DNA of 64,000 nt from Burkholderia pseudomultivorans (GTDB lineage: Bacteria > Pseudomonadota > Gammaproteobacteria > Burkholderiales > Burkholderiaceae): the NCBI RefSeq assembly GCF_001718415.1, contig NZ_CP013377.1, positions 496,001 through 560,000 on the forward strand, given 5' to 3'. Shown piece by piece: positions 18,106-25,946 of the stretch. The notes under the pieces are model-generated. The model was not told where the DNA came from. It did no database searches and saw only the letters and a list, made by a program, of their open reading frames with translations. The translations under genes were made by a program, and so were the position numbers. Positions within the stretch are counted from its first letter, which is position 1, and each line of letters begins with the position of its first letter.

Positions 18106-19040
18106 GCCGGCTTCCTCGCGTGTGCGCGGATCGCATCGAGCGTGATGCGGCGCATGCGGCGAGCGTGGCCGTCGTCGACCGGCAGCGCGTCGACGCCGCG
18201 CCACAGCAGCTCGGAGACCGCGTCGCGCAGCGTGCGCGTCGCGGCGATCGGTTCGCCATCCGCCTCGCCGGTTTCGGCCACCGCATCGACCGGCGTCAGC
18301 GCAAGCAGCCGCAGCGGCCGGTCGACGCCCGCAACCAGCTGCTCGACGACGCCCGCGGCGGGCTTGCCGAGGATCTCGGCCGGCGACGCGACCTGCAGCA
18401 GCCGTCCGCCGTCCATCACCGCGATCGTGTCGCCGAGCTTCAGCGCTTCCTCGATGTCGTGCGTGACGATCACGACCGTGATGCCGAGGCGGCGCTGCAG
18501 CGCGAACAGCTCGTCCTGCGCCTTGCCGCGAATGATCGGGTCGAGCGCGCCGAACGGTTCGTCCATCAGCAGCATCGCGGGCTCGGCCGCGAGCGCGCGC
18601 GCGACGCCGACGCGCTGCTGCTGTCCGCCGGACAATTCGTGCGGCAGCTTGCCGGCGAACTCGGCCGGCGCGAGATGGAATTGTTCGAGCAGCTCGCGCA
18701 CGCGCGCGTCGATCCGCTCGGCCGACCAGCCGAGCAGGCGCGGCACGGTCGCGATGTTGCGCGCGACGCTCCAGTGCGGGAACAGCCCGTGTCCCTGGAT
18801 CACATAGCCGATGCGACGCCGCAGCTGCTCGGGAGACAGGCTCGCGGTGTCGGTGCCGTCGATGCGGATCGTGCCGCTGGTCGGCGCGATCAGCCGGTTG
18901 ATCATCCGCAGCAGCGTCGACTTGCCGCTGCCCGACGCGCCGACGAGCGCGGTGATCGTGCCGCGCTGCACCGTCAGCGAGACGTCGTCGACGGCGACGA
19001 CGTCGCCGAAGCGCTTGCCGATGCGTTCGATTTCGATCAT
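18102..19040 (-). CDS. yehX: osmoprotectant ABC transporter ATP-binding protein (YehX type)
   Basis: The 312-residue ATPase has Walker A GASGSGKST near residue 38, the Q-loop at YVIQGHGLFPHW, the signature LSGGQQQRVGVARAL, and Walker B MLLMDEPFGALDP with the H-loop THD. The C-terminal extension beyond residue 240 resembles the regulatory CBS-like tail of betaine/choline importers, here with the stretch TRTLRDAVSELLWRGVDALPV. It overlaps both permease genes by ATGA, so the two membrane subunits and the ATPase are made together. Confidence 0.9.
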   Translation of the reverse strand: MIEIERIGKRFGDVVAVDDVSLTVQRGTITALVGASGSGKSTLLRMINRLIAPTSGTIRIDGTDTASLSPEQLRRRIGYVIQGHGLFPHWSVARNIATVPRLLGWSAERIDARVRELLEQFHLAPAEFAGKLPHELSGGQQQRVGVARALAAEPAMLLMDEPFGALDPIIRGKAQDELFALQRRLGITVVIVTHDIEEALKLGDTIAVMDGGRLLQVASPAEILGKPAAGVVEQLVAGVDRPLRLLALTPVDAVAETGEADGEPIAATRTLRDAVSELLWRGVDALPVDDGHARRMRRITLDAIRAHARKPA

Positions 19041-20215
19041 CCGGCACGTCCTTTCGCGAGCGACGTCGCGGCTTCGAATACGACAGCGGCCATCAGCGCG
19101 AGCGCGATCGTCGGGATCGCGCCGAGCAGCACGAGATCGGCGGCCGATTGTCCGATGCCCTGGAAGATGAAGGTGCCCAAGCCGCCGCCGCCGATCAGCG
19201 CGGCGACGGCGGTCAGCCCGATGTTCTGCACGAGCACGATGCGCACGCCGCTCAGGATCACCGGCAGCGCGAGCACGAGATCGACGCACAGCAGCCGCTG
19301 CGCGCGCGTCATGCCCATCGCGCGCGCGGCTTCGGTCACGTGCGGCGGCACCTGCGCGAGACCGACCGCGACGCTCGACGCGATCGGCAGCAGCGAATAG
19401 AGGAACAGCGCGAGCACGGCCGGTGCGACGCCGATCCCGCGAATGCCGAGCGCGGCCGCGAGCGGCACGTGCGCGGCGAGCAGGCCGAGCGGCGCCATCA
19501 TCAGCCCGTACATCGCGATGCTCGGGATCGTCTGCACGATATTGAGCACGGGCATCACGATCGCGCGCACCGCTGCCACGCGCGCGCAGGCGATGCCGAG
19601 CGGCAGCCCGGCGACGAGCGCGGCTGCGACCGAGCCGCCGGCGAGCGACACGTGGCGGATCGCCTCGCGCCAGAAGTCGTCGCTGCGCACCGCGTATTCG
19701 CGCATCACCGACAGGCCGTCCCACCAGCCGCTCGCGAGCGGCGCCGAGACCGCCGCGACCGCGACGAGCAGCGCGGCGAGCCGTCGCCACGGGCCGAACG
19801 CGAGCCGCGCGAGCGCGTCCGCGACCAGCACGGCCCATGCGAACAGCAACAGCCACACGCCGGCGGCGGGCGACACGCGCGCGAGCATGTCGTCGGGCGC
19901 GACGATGTGCGCGGTGGCCGCGCCGAGCGCGTACGCGAGCGTCGCGAGCCACGTGCAGCCGGCCGCAAGCCGCCACGCAGGGCGGCTCGCCGTCATCGCC
20001 CACAGCGCGCCGGCGATCCACAGCGCGGCGAGCGCGGCGCCTTGCGCGGCCGGCAGTGCGGCGAACACCGACAGTCCCGTGCCGGCCGCAATGCGGTTCG
20101 GCCGCAGCACGGCAAACGGCAGGCCGAGCACCGCGACGATCGTCAGGATTCCGATCAGGATGCCGACCTTGTCGGGCGCGATGCGCCGCGCGGAGGCCGC
20201 CGCGCGACCCGTCAT
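19037..20215 (-). CDS. yehY: osmoprotectant ABC transporter permease, long form (YehY type)
   Basis: The 392-residue permease has extra N-terminal membrane helices (about residues 1-170) ahead of the usual binding-protein-dependent permease core. The coupling loop is HVTEAARAMGMTRAQRLLCVDLVLALPVI. The long N-terminus is what distinguishes YehY from ordinary ProW-like permeases. Start at 20215 overlaps the osmF stop as ATGA. Upstream codons in the same frame are non-homologous and Arg-rich, so the ORF start further upstream is rejected. Confidence 0.88.
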   Translation of the reverse strand: MTGRAAASARRIAPDKVGILIGILTIVAVLGLPFAVLRPNRIAAGTGLSVFAALPAAQGAALAALWIAGALWAMTASRPAWRLAAGCTWLATLAYALGAATAHIVAPDDMLARVSPAAGVWLLLFAWAVLVADALARLAFGPWRRLAALLVAVAAVSAPLASGWWDGLSVMREYAVRSDDFWREAIRHVSLAGGSVAAALVAGLPLGIACARVAAVRAIVMPVLNIVQTIPSIAMYGLMMAPLGLLAAHVPLAAALGIRGIGVAPAVLALFLYSLLPIASSVAVGLAQVPPHVTEAARAMGMTRAQRLLCVDLVLALPVILSGVRIVLVQNIGLTAVAALIGGGGLGTFIFQGIGQSAADLVLLGAIPTIALALMAAVVFEAATSLAKGRAG

Positions 20216-21135
20216 TTCACGAAGCCTTTCGACTTCAGGTAGCTTTTCGCGACGCCGGCCGCCGGCTCGCCGTTGATCTGGATGCGCGCGTTCAGCGTCT
20301 GCAGCGTCTTCAGGTCGAGACTCGCGAACACGGGCTTCAGGTAGTCGGCGATCTGCGGATGCGCTTTCAGCACCGCTTCGCGAATCACGGGCGCGGGCGC
20401 ATAGACGGGCTGCACGTGCTTGTCGTCGTCGAGCACCGCGAGGCCGCTCGACGCGATGCCGCCGTCGGTGCCATAGACCATCGCGGCATTCACGCCGTCG
20501 GTCTGGTTCGCGGCGGCCTTGATCGTCGCGGCCGTGTCGCCGCCCGACAGCACGACGAGCTGCTCGGGTTTCAGCTTGAAGCCGTACGCCTTCTCGAACG
20601 ACGGCAGCGCCGACGCGCTGTTGACGAACTCGGCCGAAGCCGCGAGCTTCACCTTGCCGCCGCCCGCGATCCACTTGCCGAATTCGGAGAAGGTCTTCAG
20701 GTGCTGCGACTGCGCGACCTGCGCGAGCACCGCGACGCCCCACGTGTTGTTCGCGGGCGCGGGCGCGAGCCAGACCAGATGGTTGGCCGCGTAGTCGAGT
20801 TTTCTGGCGGTATCGTAGCCTTGCTCGGCGTTCTTCCAGACCGGATCGTCGGCCTTGTTGAAGAAGAATGCGGCGTTGCCGGTGTACTCGGGATAGATGT
20901 CGATCTCGCCGCTCGTGAGCGCCTTGCGCACGATCGGCGTCGCGCCAAGCGCGATCTTTTCGGTGACCGGAATGCCGTGGGCCTTCAGCACCTGCGCGAT
21001 GAGATTGCCGAGCAGGTTGCCTTCGGTGTCGATCTTCGACGACACCACGACGGGCGTGTCGGCGTGCGCGCCGGGCGCGACGAACGCGGCGGCGAGCGCG
21101 AGGCCCAGGATCCGGGCGGGCAGGGCGAGCTTCAT
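20212..21135 (-). CDS. osmF: osmoprotectant-binding periplasmic protein (OsmF/YehZ)
   Basis: The 307-residue protein has a Sec signal (MKLALPARILGLALAAAFVAPGAHA, cut before DTPVVV) and the OpuAC/OsmF-type substrate-binding fold, with the early motif VVVSSKIDTEGNLLGNLIAQ and IDIYPEYTGNA. It hands ligand to YehY/YehW. It is the first gene of the operon, divergent from the 2-hydroxyacid dehydrogenase across 165 bp. In E. coli this set is RpoS- and osmotically controlled; I do not see a recognisable promoter here that proves the same. Confidence 0.9.
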   Translation of the reverse strand: MKLALPARILGLALAAAFVAPGAHADTPVVVSSKIDTEGNLLGNLIAQVLKAHGIPVTEKIALGATPIVRKALTSGEIDIYPEYTGNAAFFFNKADDPVWKNAEQGYDTARKLDYAANHLVWLAPAPANNTWGVAVLAQVAQSQHLKTFSEFGKWIAGGGKVKLAASAEFVNSASALPSFEKAYGFKLKPEQLVVLSGGDTAATIKAAANQTDGVNAAMVYGTDGGIASSGLAVLDDDKHVQPVYAPAPVIREAVLKAHPQIADYLKPVFASLDLKTLQTLNARIQINGEPAAGVAKSYLKSKGFVK

Positions 21136-21300
21136 CTGGGCCAATCTCCAGGACGGGGGCGTACGCCGAAACTTACTTGACTGAGCCGGCTTTGGCAAAC
21201 CGCGTGCGGCGGCGTGTCCACATCTCGTGTGGGGATAACCCGCATCCGTCTCACGCTTGCTACACTGCAAGCCGTTCCCGCCCTGCGGACATCTCCTGTC

Positions 21301-22230
21301 ATGAAGCCAGAACTGCTGGTCCTCATCGCGCTGCGCGGCGACGCGCAGCGCCGGATAGCGGCGTCGTTCGTCGTGCACGACGCGTCGACGCCCGAAGCGC
21401 GCGAACGCGCGATCGCCGAGCATGGCGGCACGATCCGCGCGGTGCTGACCAATGGCAGCACGGGCCTCGGCGCCGCCGAGATCGACCGGCTGCCGCAACT
21501 GACGTTCGTCAGCGCGCTGGGCGCGGGCTACGAGCAGATCGACGTCGCGCACGCGAAGGCGCGCGGCATCACGGTCGTCACGGGCGCCGGCACCAACGAC
21601 GACTGCGTGGCCGACCACGCGTTCGCGCTGCTGCTCGCGACGGTGCGCGGCGTCGTCAGGCTCGACGCGCACACCCGCGCCGGCGTGTGGCGCGACGGAC
21701 TGCCGATGCCGCCGAACGTGTCGGGCAAGAAGCTCGGCATCGTCGGGCTCGGCAAGATCGGCGAGAAATGCGCGCGCCGCGCGGCCGGCTTCGACATTGA
21801 GATCGGCTATCACAACCGGTCGAGCAAGGACGTGCCGTACCGCTATTTCGACCGGCTCGACGCGCTCGCGCAATGGGCCGATTTCCTGATCGTCGCGACG
21901 CCGGGCGGCGCGGGCACGCGGCACCTCGTCGATCGCGCGGTGCTCGATGCGCTCGGCCCGGACGGTTTCATCGTGAACGTGTCGCGCGGCAGCGTCGTCG
22001 ATACCGCTGCCCTGGCGGAAGCGCTGCGCGAAGGGCGCATCGCGGGCGCGGGGCTCGACGTCTACGAAGGCGAACCCGAACCGCCGCGCGCGCTGACCGA
22101 TCTCGACAACGTCGTGCTGACGCCGCACATGGGCGGCTGGTCGCCCGAGGCGCTCGATCGCTCGGTGCAGCAGTTTCTCGACAACGCCGCACGGCATTTC
22201 GCCGGGCAACCGGTACTGACGCCGGTGTGA
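21301..22230 (+). CDS. D-isomer-specific 2-hydroxyacid dehydrogenase (glyoxylate/hydroxypyruvate reductase type)
   Basis: The 309-residue enzyme has the Rossmann motif LGIVGLGKIGEKCARRA with NRSS as the cofactor specificity loop, suggesting NADPH. The catalytic triad shows as Arg in VNVSRGSVVDT, Glu in DVYEGEPEPP and His in LTPHMGGW. It likely reduces a 2-oxo acid such as glyoxylate or hydroxypyruvate. I start it at the ATG at 21301 (MKPELLVLIALRG), because residues coded upstream do not fit the family. There is no strong ribosome site, so expression may be low. It is not clearly linked to either neighbour. Confidence 0.85.
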   Translation: MKPELLVLIALRGDAQRRIAASFVVHDASTPEARERAIAEHGGTIRAVLTNGSTGLGAAEIDRLPQLTFVSALGAGYEQIDVAHAKARGITVVTGAGTNDDCVADHAFALLLATVRGVVRLDAHTRAGVWRDGLPMPPNVSGKKLGIVGLGKIGEKCARRAAGFDIEIGYHNRSSKDVPYRYFDRLDALAQWADFLIVATPGGAGTRHLVDRAVLDALGPDGFIVNVSRGSVVDTAALAEALREGRIAGAGLDVYEGEPEPPRALTDLDNVVLTPHMGGWSPEALDRSVQQFLDNAARHFAGQPVLTPV

Positions 22231-22415
22231 GTCTTGCGTCTGCTGTAGCGGCGGGATGCGTGCTGCAGCGAAGGAATGCGTCGTACGGCGATCGACCGCA
22301 GCGGCGCGCGCTCTTCCGCGCATTTGTTCACGTCGGGCGGCCCAATATGAAAAAAAGTTGCGCCGCGCCCGGTCATTGAGAGCCGAAATATCGAGCGGCC
22401 TGAAATAATATTTTT

Positions 22416-22461
22416 CTCCATGACGTCCGGCTGCGTGGCCGGACCTGCGCGCCTCATGGAG
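22416..22461 (+). promoter_or_regulatory. 5'-UTR hairpin that pairs with the ribosome-binding site of the next gene
   Basis: An outer stem CTCCATGA (22416-22423) / TCATGGAG (22454-22461) encloses an inner stem GTCCGGC (22425-22431) / GCCGGAC (22438-22444). The GGAG in the descending outer arm is the Shine-Dalgarno of the gene that starts at 22469. An AT-rich patch with TAATAT (22406-22411) just upstream could be the -10, placing the transcript start at the foot of the hairpin. Confidence 0.55.
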
Positions 22462-22468
22462 ACGACCG

Positions 22469-23731
22469 ATGAATCCCTCTGCAGCACCTCTGCCGGCCCT
22501 GAAACTGGACGGTCCCCTTCTGCTCGACCAGTTGCGGCAGCTCGGCGAGATCGGCGCGGACCGCGAAGCGGGCGGCCGGACCCGCATCGCGCTGACGGAC
22601 GACGAGCGGGCCGGCCGCGATCTCGTCGCCGCATGGATGCGCGAACTGGACCTCGACGTTCGCGTCGACCGGATCGGCAACCTGTTCGGCACGCTGCGCG
22701 CGCACGCCGATGCCGATCAACTGCGTCCGCTGATGATCGGCTCCCACATCGACACCGTGACGAACGCCGGCGCCCTCGACGGCTGCTACGGCGTGCTGGC
22801 GGGCCTCGCCGTCGCGCGGGCGTTCCGCGATGCGGGCATCCGGCCGCCGCGCCCGATCACGATCGGCGCGTTTACCAACGAGGAGGGCATCCGCTACCAG
22901 CCCGACATGATGGGCTCGCTCGTGTACGCGGGCGGCATGCCGGTCGAAGCGGCGCTCGATACGGTCGGCATCGACGGCACGCGGCTCGGCGACGAACTGG
23001 CGCGCATCGGTTATGCGGGCGATCTCGAGCCCGGCGCGATCGTGCCGCACGAATACCTCGAGCTGCATATCGAGCAAGGTCCGGTTCTCGAGGCCGAGCA
23101 GCTGCGCATCGGCGTGGTCGAAAACCTGCAGGGCATCTCGTGGCAGCAGATCACCGTTCAGGGCAACGCGAACCATGCGGGCACCACGCCGACGCCTCTG
23201 CGGCACGACGCCGGCTGGGTCGCGGCGGCCGTCGCGACCTTCCTGCGCACGCTGGCGGTCGAGTCGCGCACGACGCTCGCGACGATCGGCATGCTGCGCA
23301 TCGAGCCGAACGTGATCAACGTCATTCCGCGCAAGGCGGTGTTCACGGTGGATCTGCGCGATCCGGACGAACGGCGGCTGCAGGATGCGGAGCGGCGTCT
23401 GGCCGAGTTTCTCGTGCAGGCGGCGGAGCGGGAGGGCGTGACGATCTCGACCGAGCGGCTGGCCCGTTTCGAGCCGGTCGTGTTCGACGCCGGCCTGGCC
23501 GACGAGATCGAGGCGTCGGCGCGCCGCGCCGGTTTGTCGTATCGGCGGATGACGTCGGGCGCGGGGCATGACGCGCAGATGATCGCGCGCATCGCACCGG
23601 CCGCGATGATCTTCGTGCCGAGCCGCGGCGGGATCAGCCACAACCCGCGCGAGCACACCGACGACGATCAGCTGCTCGACGGCGCGAACGTGTTGCTCGA
23701 TGTCGTGCTCAGGCGTCTGGCGGCGAGCTGA
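22469..23731 (+). CDS. M20 metallo-amidohydrolase (N-carbamoyl-amino-acid hydrolase / allantoate amidohydrolase type)
   Basis: The 420-residue enzyme has the full metal set of the hydantoinase/carbamoylase subfamily: His in MIGSHIDTV, bridging Asp in ALDGCYGVLAG, the Glu pair in FTNEEG, His in ELHIEQGPVLE and the late His in GISHNPREHT. It should cleave a ureido or carbamoyl group from an amino-acid-like substrate in the cytoplasm. No hydantoinase, dihydropyrimidinase or allantoicase gene is adjacent, so the substrate is open. Translation appears controlled by the upstream hairpin. Confidence 0.88.
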   Translation: MNPSAAPLPALKLDGPLLLDQLRQLGEIGADREAGGRTRIALTDDERAGRDLVAAWMRELDLDVRVDRIGNLFGTLRAHADADQLRPLMIGSHIDTVTNAGALDGCYGVLAGLAVARAFRDAGIRPPRPITIGAFTNEEGIRYQPDMMGSLVYAGGMPVEAALDTVGIDGTRLGDELARIGYAGDLEPGAIVPHEYLELHIEQGPVLEAEQLRIGVVENLQGISWQQITVQGNANHAGTTPTPLRHDAGWVAAAVATFLRTLAVESRTTLATIGMLRIEPNVINVIPRKAVFTVDLRDPDERRLQDAERRLAEFLVQAAEREGVTISTERLARFEPVVFDAGLADEIEASARRAGLSYRRMTSGAGHDAQMIARIAPAAMIFVPSRGGISHNPREHTDDDQLLDGANVLLDVVLRRLAAS

Positions 23732-23801
23732 GCGGTCGCCCTCAACTTCTTCGGAATCGGTCCGTAAACCCTGAAAAAACCATCTGAAAGGAGAGAGGGC
23801 C

Positions 23802-24614
23802 ATGACGAGTTCGGTCACGTCGGCGGGCAGCCTGTCGCCTGCGCAAATGGCGCAGGCGGCGCTCGACGACCGGCAGCTTGCGGGCGCGGCGGCCGCGCGG
23901 CCGCAGGATCCGCCGTTGGCGGTGCGGGCGCTCGACTTGCAGGCGATGCAGGCGGCGTTGACGAAACAGCTGTCGATGGCGGGCGAGCTGTCGACGAAGC
24001 TGAACCGGGTGACCGACGCGCTCGCGTCGAGCATGAGCGAGATTGTCGCGAAGCGCCCCGATCTGGCGGACGCGCAATTCGACTTCCAGACCGACGACGG
24101 CGCCATCCAGGTCGTATCGAAGACGATGAAGGAGAGCGATCGCGCATGGATCGAGCAGACGCTGAACGGCAATGCGAACCTGGTGCTGGCGACGCGCGCG
24201 TTTCACGACCAGGCGGTCGACATCGACGCGCAGGGCGCGCTGGTGCGCGGCGAGACGCCGTTCAGCGCCGACGATCGCGCGGCGGCCAGTCAGCGCGCCG
24301 ACGGGCGCTTCCGCTTCATGGACCTGATCAATGCGGCCGTCGAGCGCAATCACGAGCTGCTGCAAGCCGGCGGACACTACGTCGCGCAGGACGGCACGCC
24401 GCTGAAGGTCGAGCAGTCGGCCGGCACCGCGCGCGGCACGCTGGCGCTGCTGGATATCGACCGCCAGCTGTCGTCCGGCACGGCGGTCTTCGTCGACGGT
24501 TCAGGGCAGAAGACGTACGGCATGCGGCCGATGCTGATCGACATGGACTTCGCGGTGCTCGCCGCGCCCGGCGCGCAGGACGGCAACCGCCTCGGCTTCC
24601 ACGCGATCGCCTGA
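23802..24614 (+). CDS. conserved-looking protein of unknown function
   Basis: I do not recognise this 270-residue protein. A strong GAAAGGAGAGAGGG ribosome site stands in front of the ATG, so it is very likely expressed. It has no signal peptide or membrane helix. The N-terminal 45 residues are Ala/Gln-rich and low in order. Residues about 45-85 (LQAMQAALTKQLSMAGELST) look like an amphipathic helix. The rest is mixed alpha/beta with RFRFMDLINAAVERNHELLQ. The Ser/Thr/Ala-rich start without a classical signal resembles secreted proteins of specialised systems, but that is a weak hint. It converges with the serine hydrolase gene, 9 bp apart. Confidence 0.7.
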   Translation: MTSSVTSAGSLSPAQMAQAALDDRQLAGAAAARPQDPPLAVRALDLQAMQAALTKQLSMAGELSTKLNRVTDALASSMSEIVAKRPDLADAQFDFQTDDGAIQVVSKTMKESDRAWIEQTLNGNANLVLATRAFHDQAVDIDAQGALVRGETPFSADDRAAASQRADGRFRFMDLINAAVERNHELLQAGGHYVAQDGTPLKVEQSAGTARGTLALLDIDRQLSSGTAVFVDGSGQKTYGMRPMLIDMDFAVLAAPGAQDGNRLGFHAIA

Positions 24615-24623
24615 CGTCGGCGC

Positions 24624-25667
24624 CTACGCGCCCGGGCGTATCGCCGGCTCGCGCAACGCGTCGCCGAGCGCGGCTTCGATCAGCGAGACCAGCCCGGTGC
24701 GCGTTTCGCGCGACGTCGTGAAGCCCGCGATCGCGATGCGCAGCGCGGGCACGTAGTAGGCCACCGTGCCCCAGAACCCGGCGTGCGAATAGCAGGGCCG
24801 GCCAGCGATCGTCTGGGCCGCGAGCCCGATTCGGTAGCCGTCCGCACCCGCGTGCGGGCCGGGCCGCAACATCTCGTCCAGCGTCCCGCGTGCGTCGAAC
24901 ACGCGCCCCTCGAACAGCCCGCGCATGAACGCGGCGAGGTCGCGCGCGGTCATCACGAGGCCGCCGCCGCCGTACAGGTCCATCGTCGGATCGACGTGCG
25001 TGACGTCGACGCCGCCGAAGGACTGGTGCGCGCGCGGCGCAACGCCGGCCGGCGGCGCTTCGGCGTCTTCCCACCAGGTCGAGGCGAGCCCGAGCGCGTC
25101 GAAGCGCAGCAGGCGCCGCACCGCGCGCGCCAGCGGCCATCCGGTCGCGCGTTCGATCGCGTCGCCGAGCAGCAGGTAGCCGGTGTCCGAATACCGGAAT
25201 CGCGTGCCCGGCGCGTCGCTCGGCCGTTCGCGGCCGACGCCGAGACCGACCTGTTCCGCCCGGCTCCAGCGGCGCGCCGGGTTCGCCAGCACGGTCCGCA
25301 GATAGTTTTCGTCCGCGTGGTCGGGCAGGCCGGCCGAATGGCTCGCCAGTTGCCGCAGCGTCATCGACGACGGGCGGTAGCCGGCGTCGGCCAGCAGCGC
25401 GACCAGTTCGCGATCGAGCGACGCATCGGCCGGCGCGTCGAGGTCGATGCGGCGCTGCTCGGACAAGCGCATCAGCGACGCGGCGACGAAGGTCTTCGTA
25501 TTGCTCGCGACGCGCAGCGGCGTATCGGCGGTCAACGGCTGCCCCGTCGCGGCGTTCGTGACGCCGTGCGCGGCGCTCCAGGGCGTGGCGAGGCCGTCGC
25601 CGGTGGCGAACAGCGCGACCGGCGTGTCGAGGTCCTGCAGCGCAGCGGCGAGTCGTTCGAAGTTCAA
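24624..25667 (-). CDS. serine hydrolase of the beta-lactamase class C / penicillin-binding protein family
   Basis: The 347-residue protein has the SxxK motif in RVASNTKTFVAASLM, the YSN-like tyrosine motif in FRYSDTGYLLLG and a late HxG-type motif in CYSHAGFWGTV. There is no signal peptide, so it is probably a cytoplasmic esterase or peptidase, not a secreted beta-lactamase. The start is a TTG at 25667 (protein MNFERLAAALQDL). It is chosen because GGAGGA lies 4 bp ahead; ATG codons further upstream lack such a site. A very long open frame runs through this gene and beyond on the same strand, but only this part has family sequence. Confidence 0.82.
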   Translation of the reverse strand: MNFERLAAALQDLDTPVALFATGDGLATPWSAAHGVTNAATGQPLTADTPLRVASNTKTFVAASLMRLSEQRRIDLDAPADASLDRELVALLADAGYRPSSMTLRQLASHSAGLPDHADENYLRTVLANPARRWSRAEQVGLGVGRERPSDAPGTRFRYSDTGYLLLGDAIERATGWPLARAVRRLLRFDALGLASTWWEDAEAPPAGVAPRAHQSFGGVDVTHVDPTMDLYGGGGLVMTARDLAAFMRGLFEGRVFDARGTLDEMLRPGPHAGADGYRIGLAAQTIAGRPCYSHAGFWGTVAYYVPALRIAIAGFTTSRETRTGLVSLIEAALGDALREPAIRPGA

Positions 25668-25946
25668 CGGTTCCTCCGGTCGAAGATGGCGTCGGACCGC
25701 GGCGCTCCGGACTGTCGCATGCGGCGCGGCGGCACGCGCCAGCATACCGGCAAACCGCCGACCGGCCGGCATGGGCCGATGTTGCGCGCCGGCACGCCGA
25801 TATTTCCATCGTTCCCGCTCTGACCCATAATGGCGACCAACATCGGGTCGAAGACCCACGGCGCAACCGGGCCGCGCCGTCACTGAGAGAACGATTCGGG
25901 GAGCGTTGCCGTACCGGCAGCATGTCCTGGACAAGGAAATAACAAA

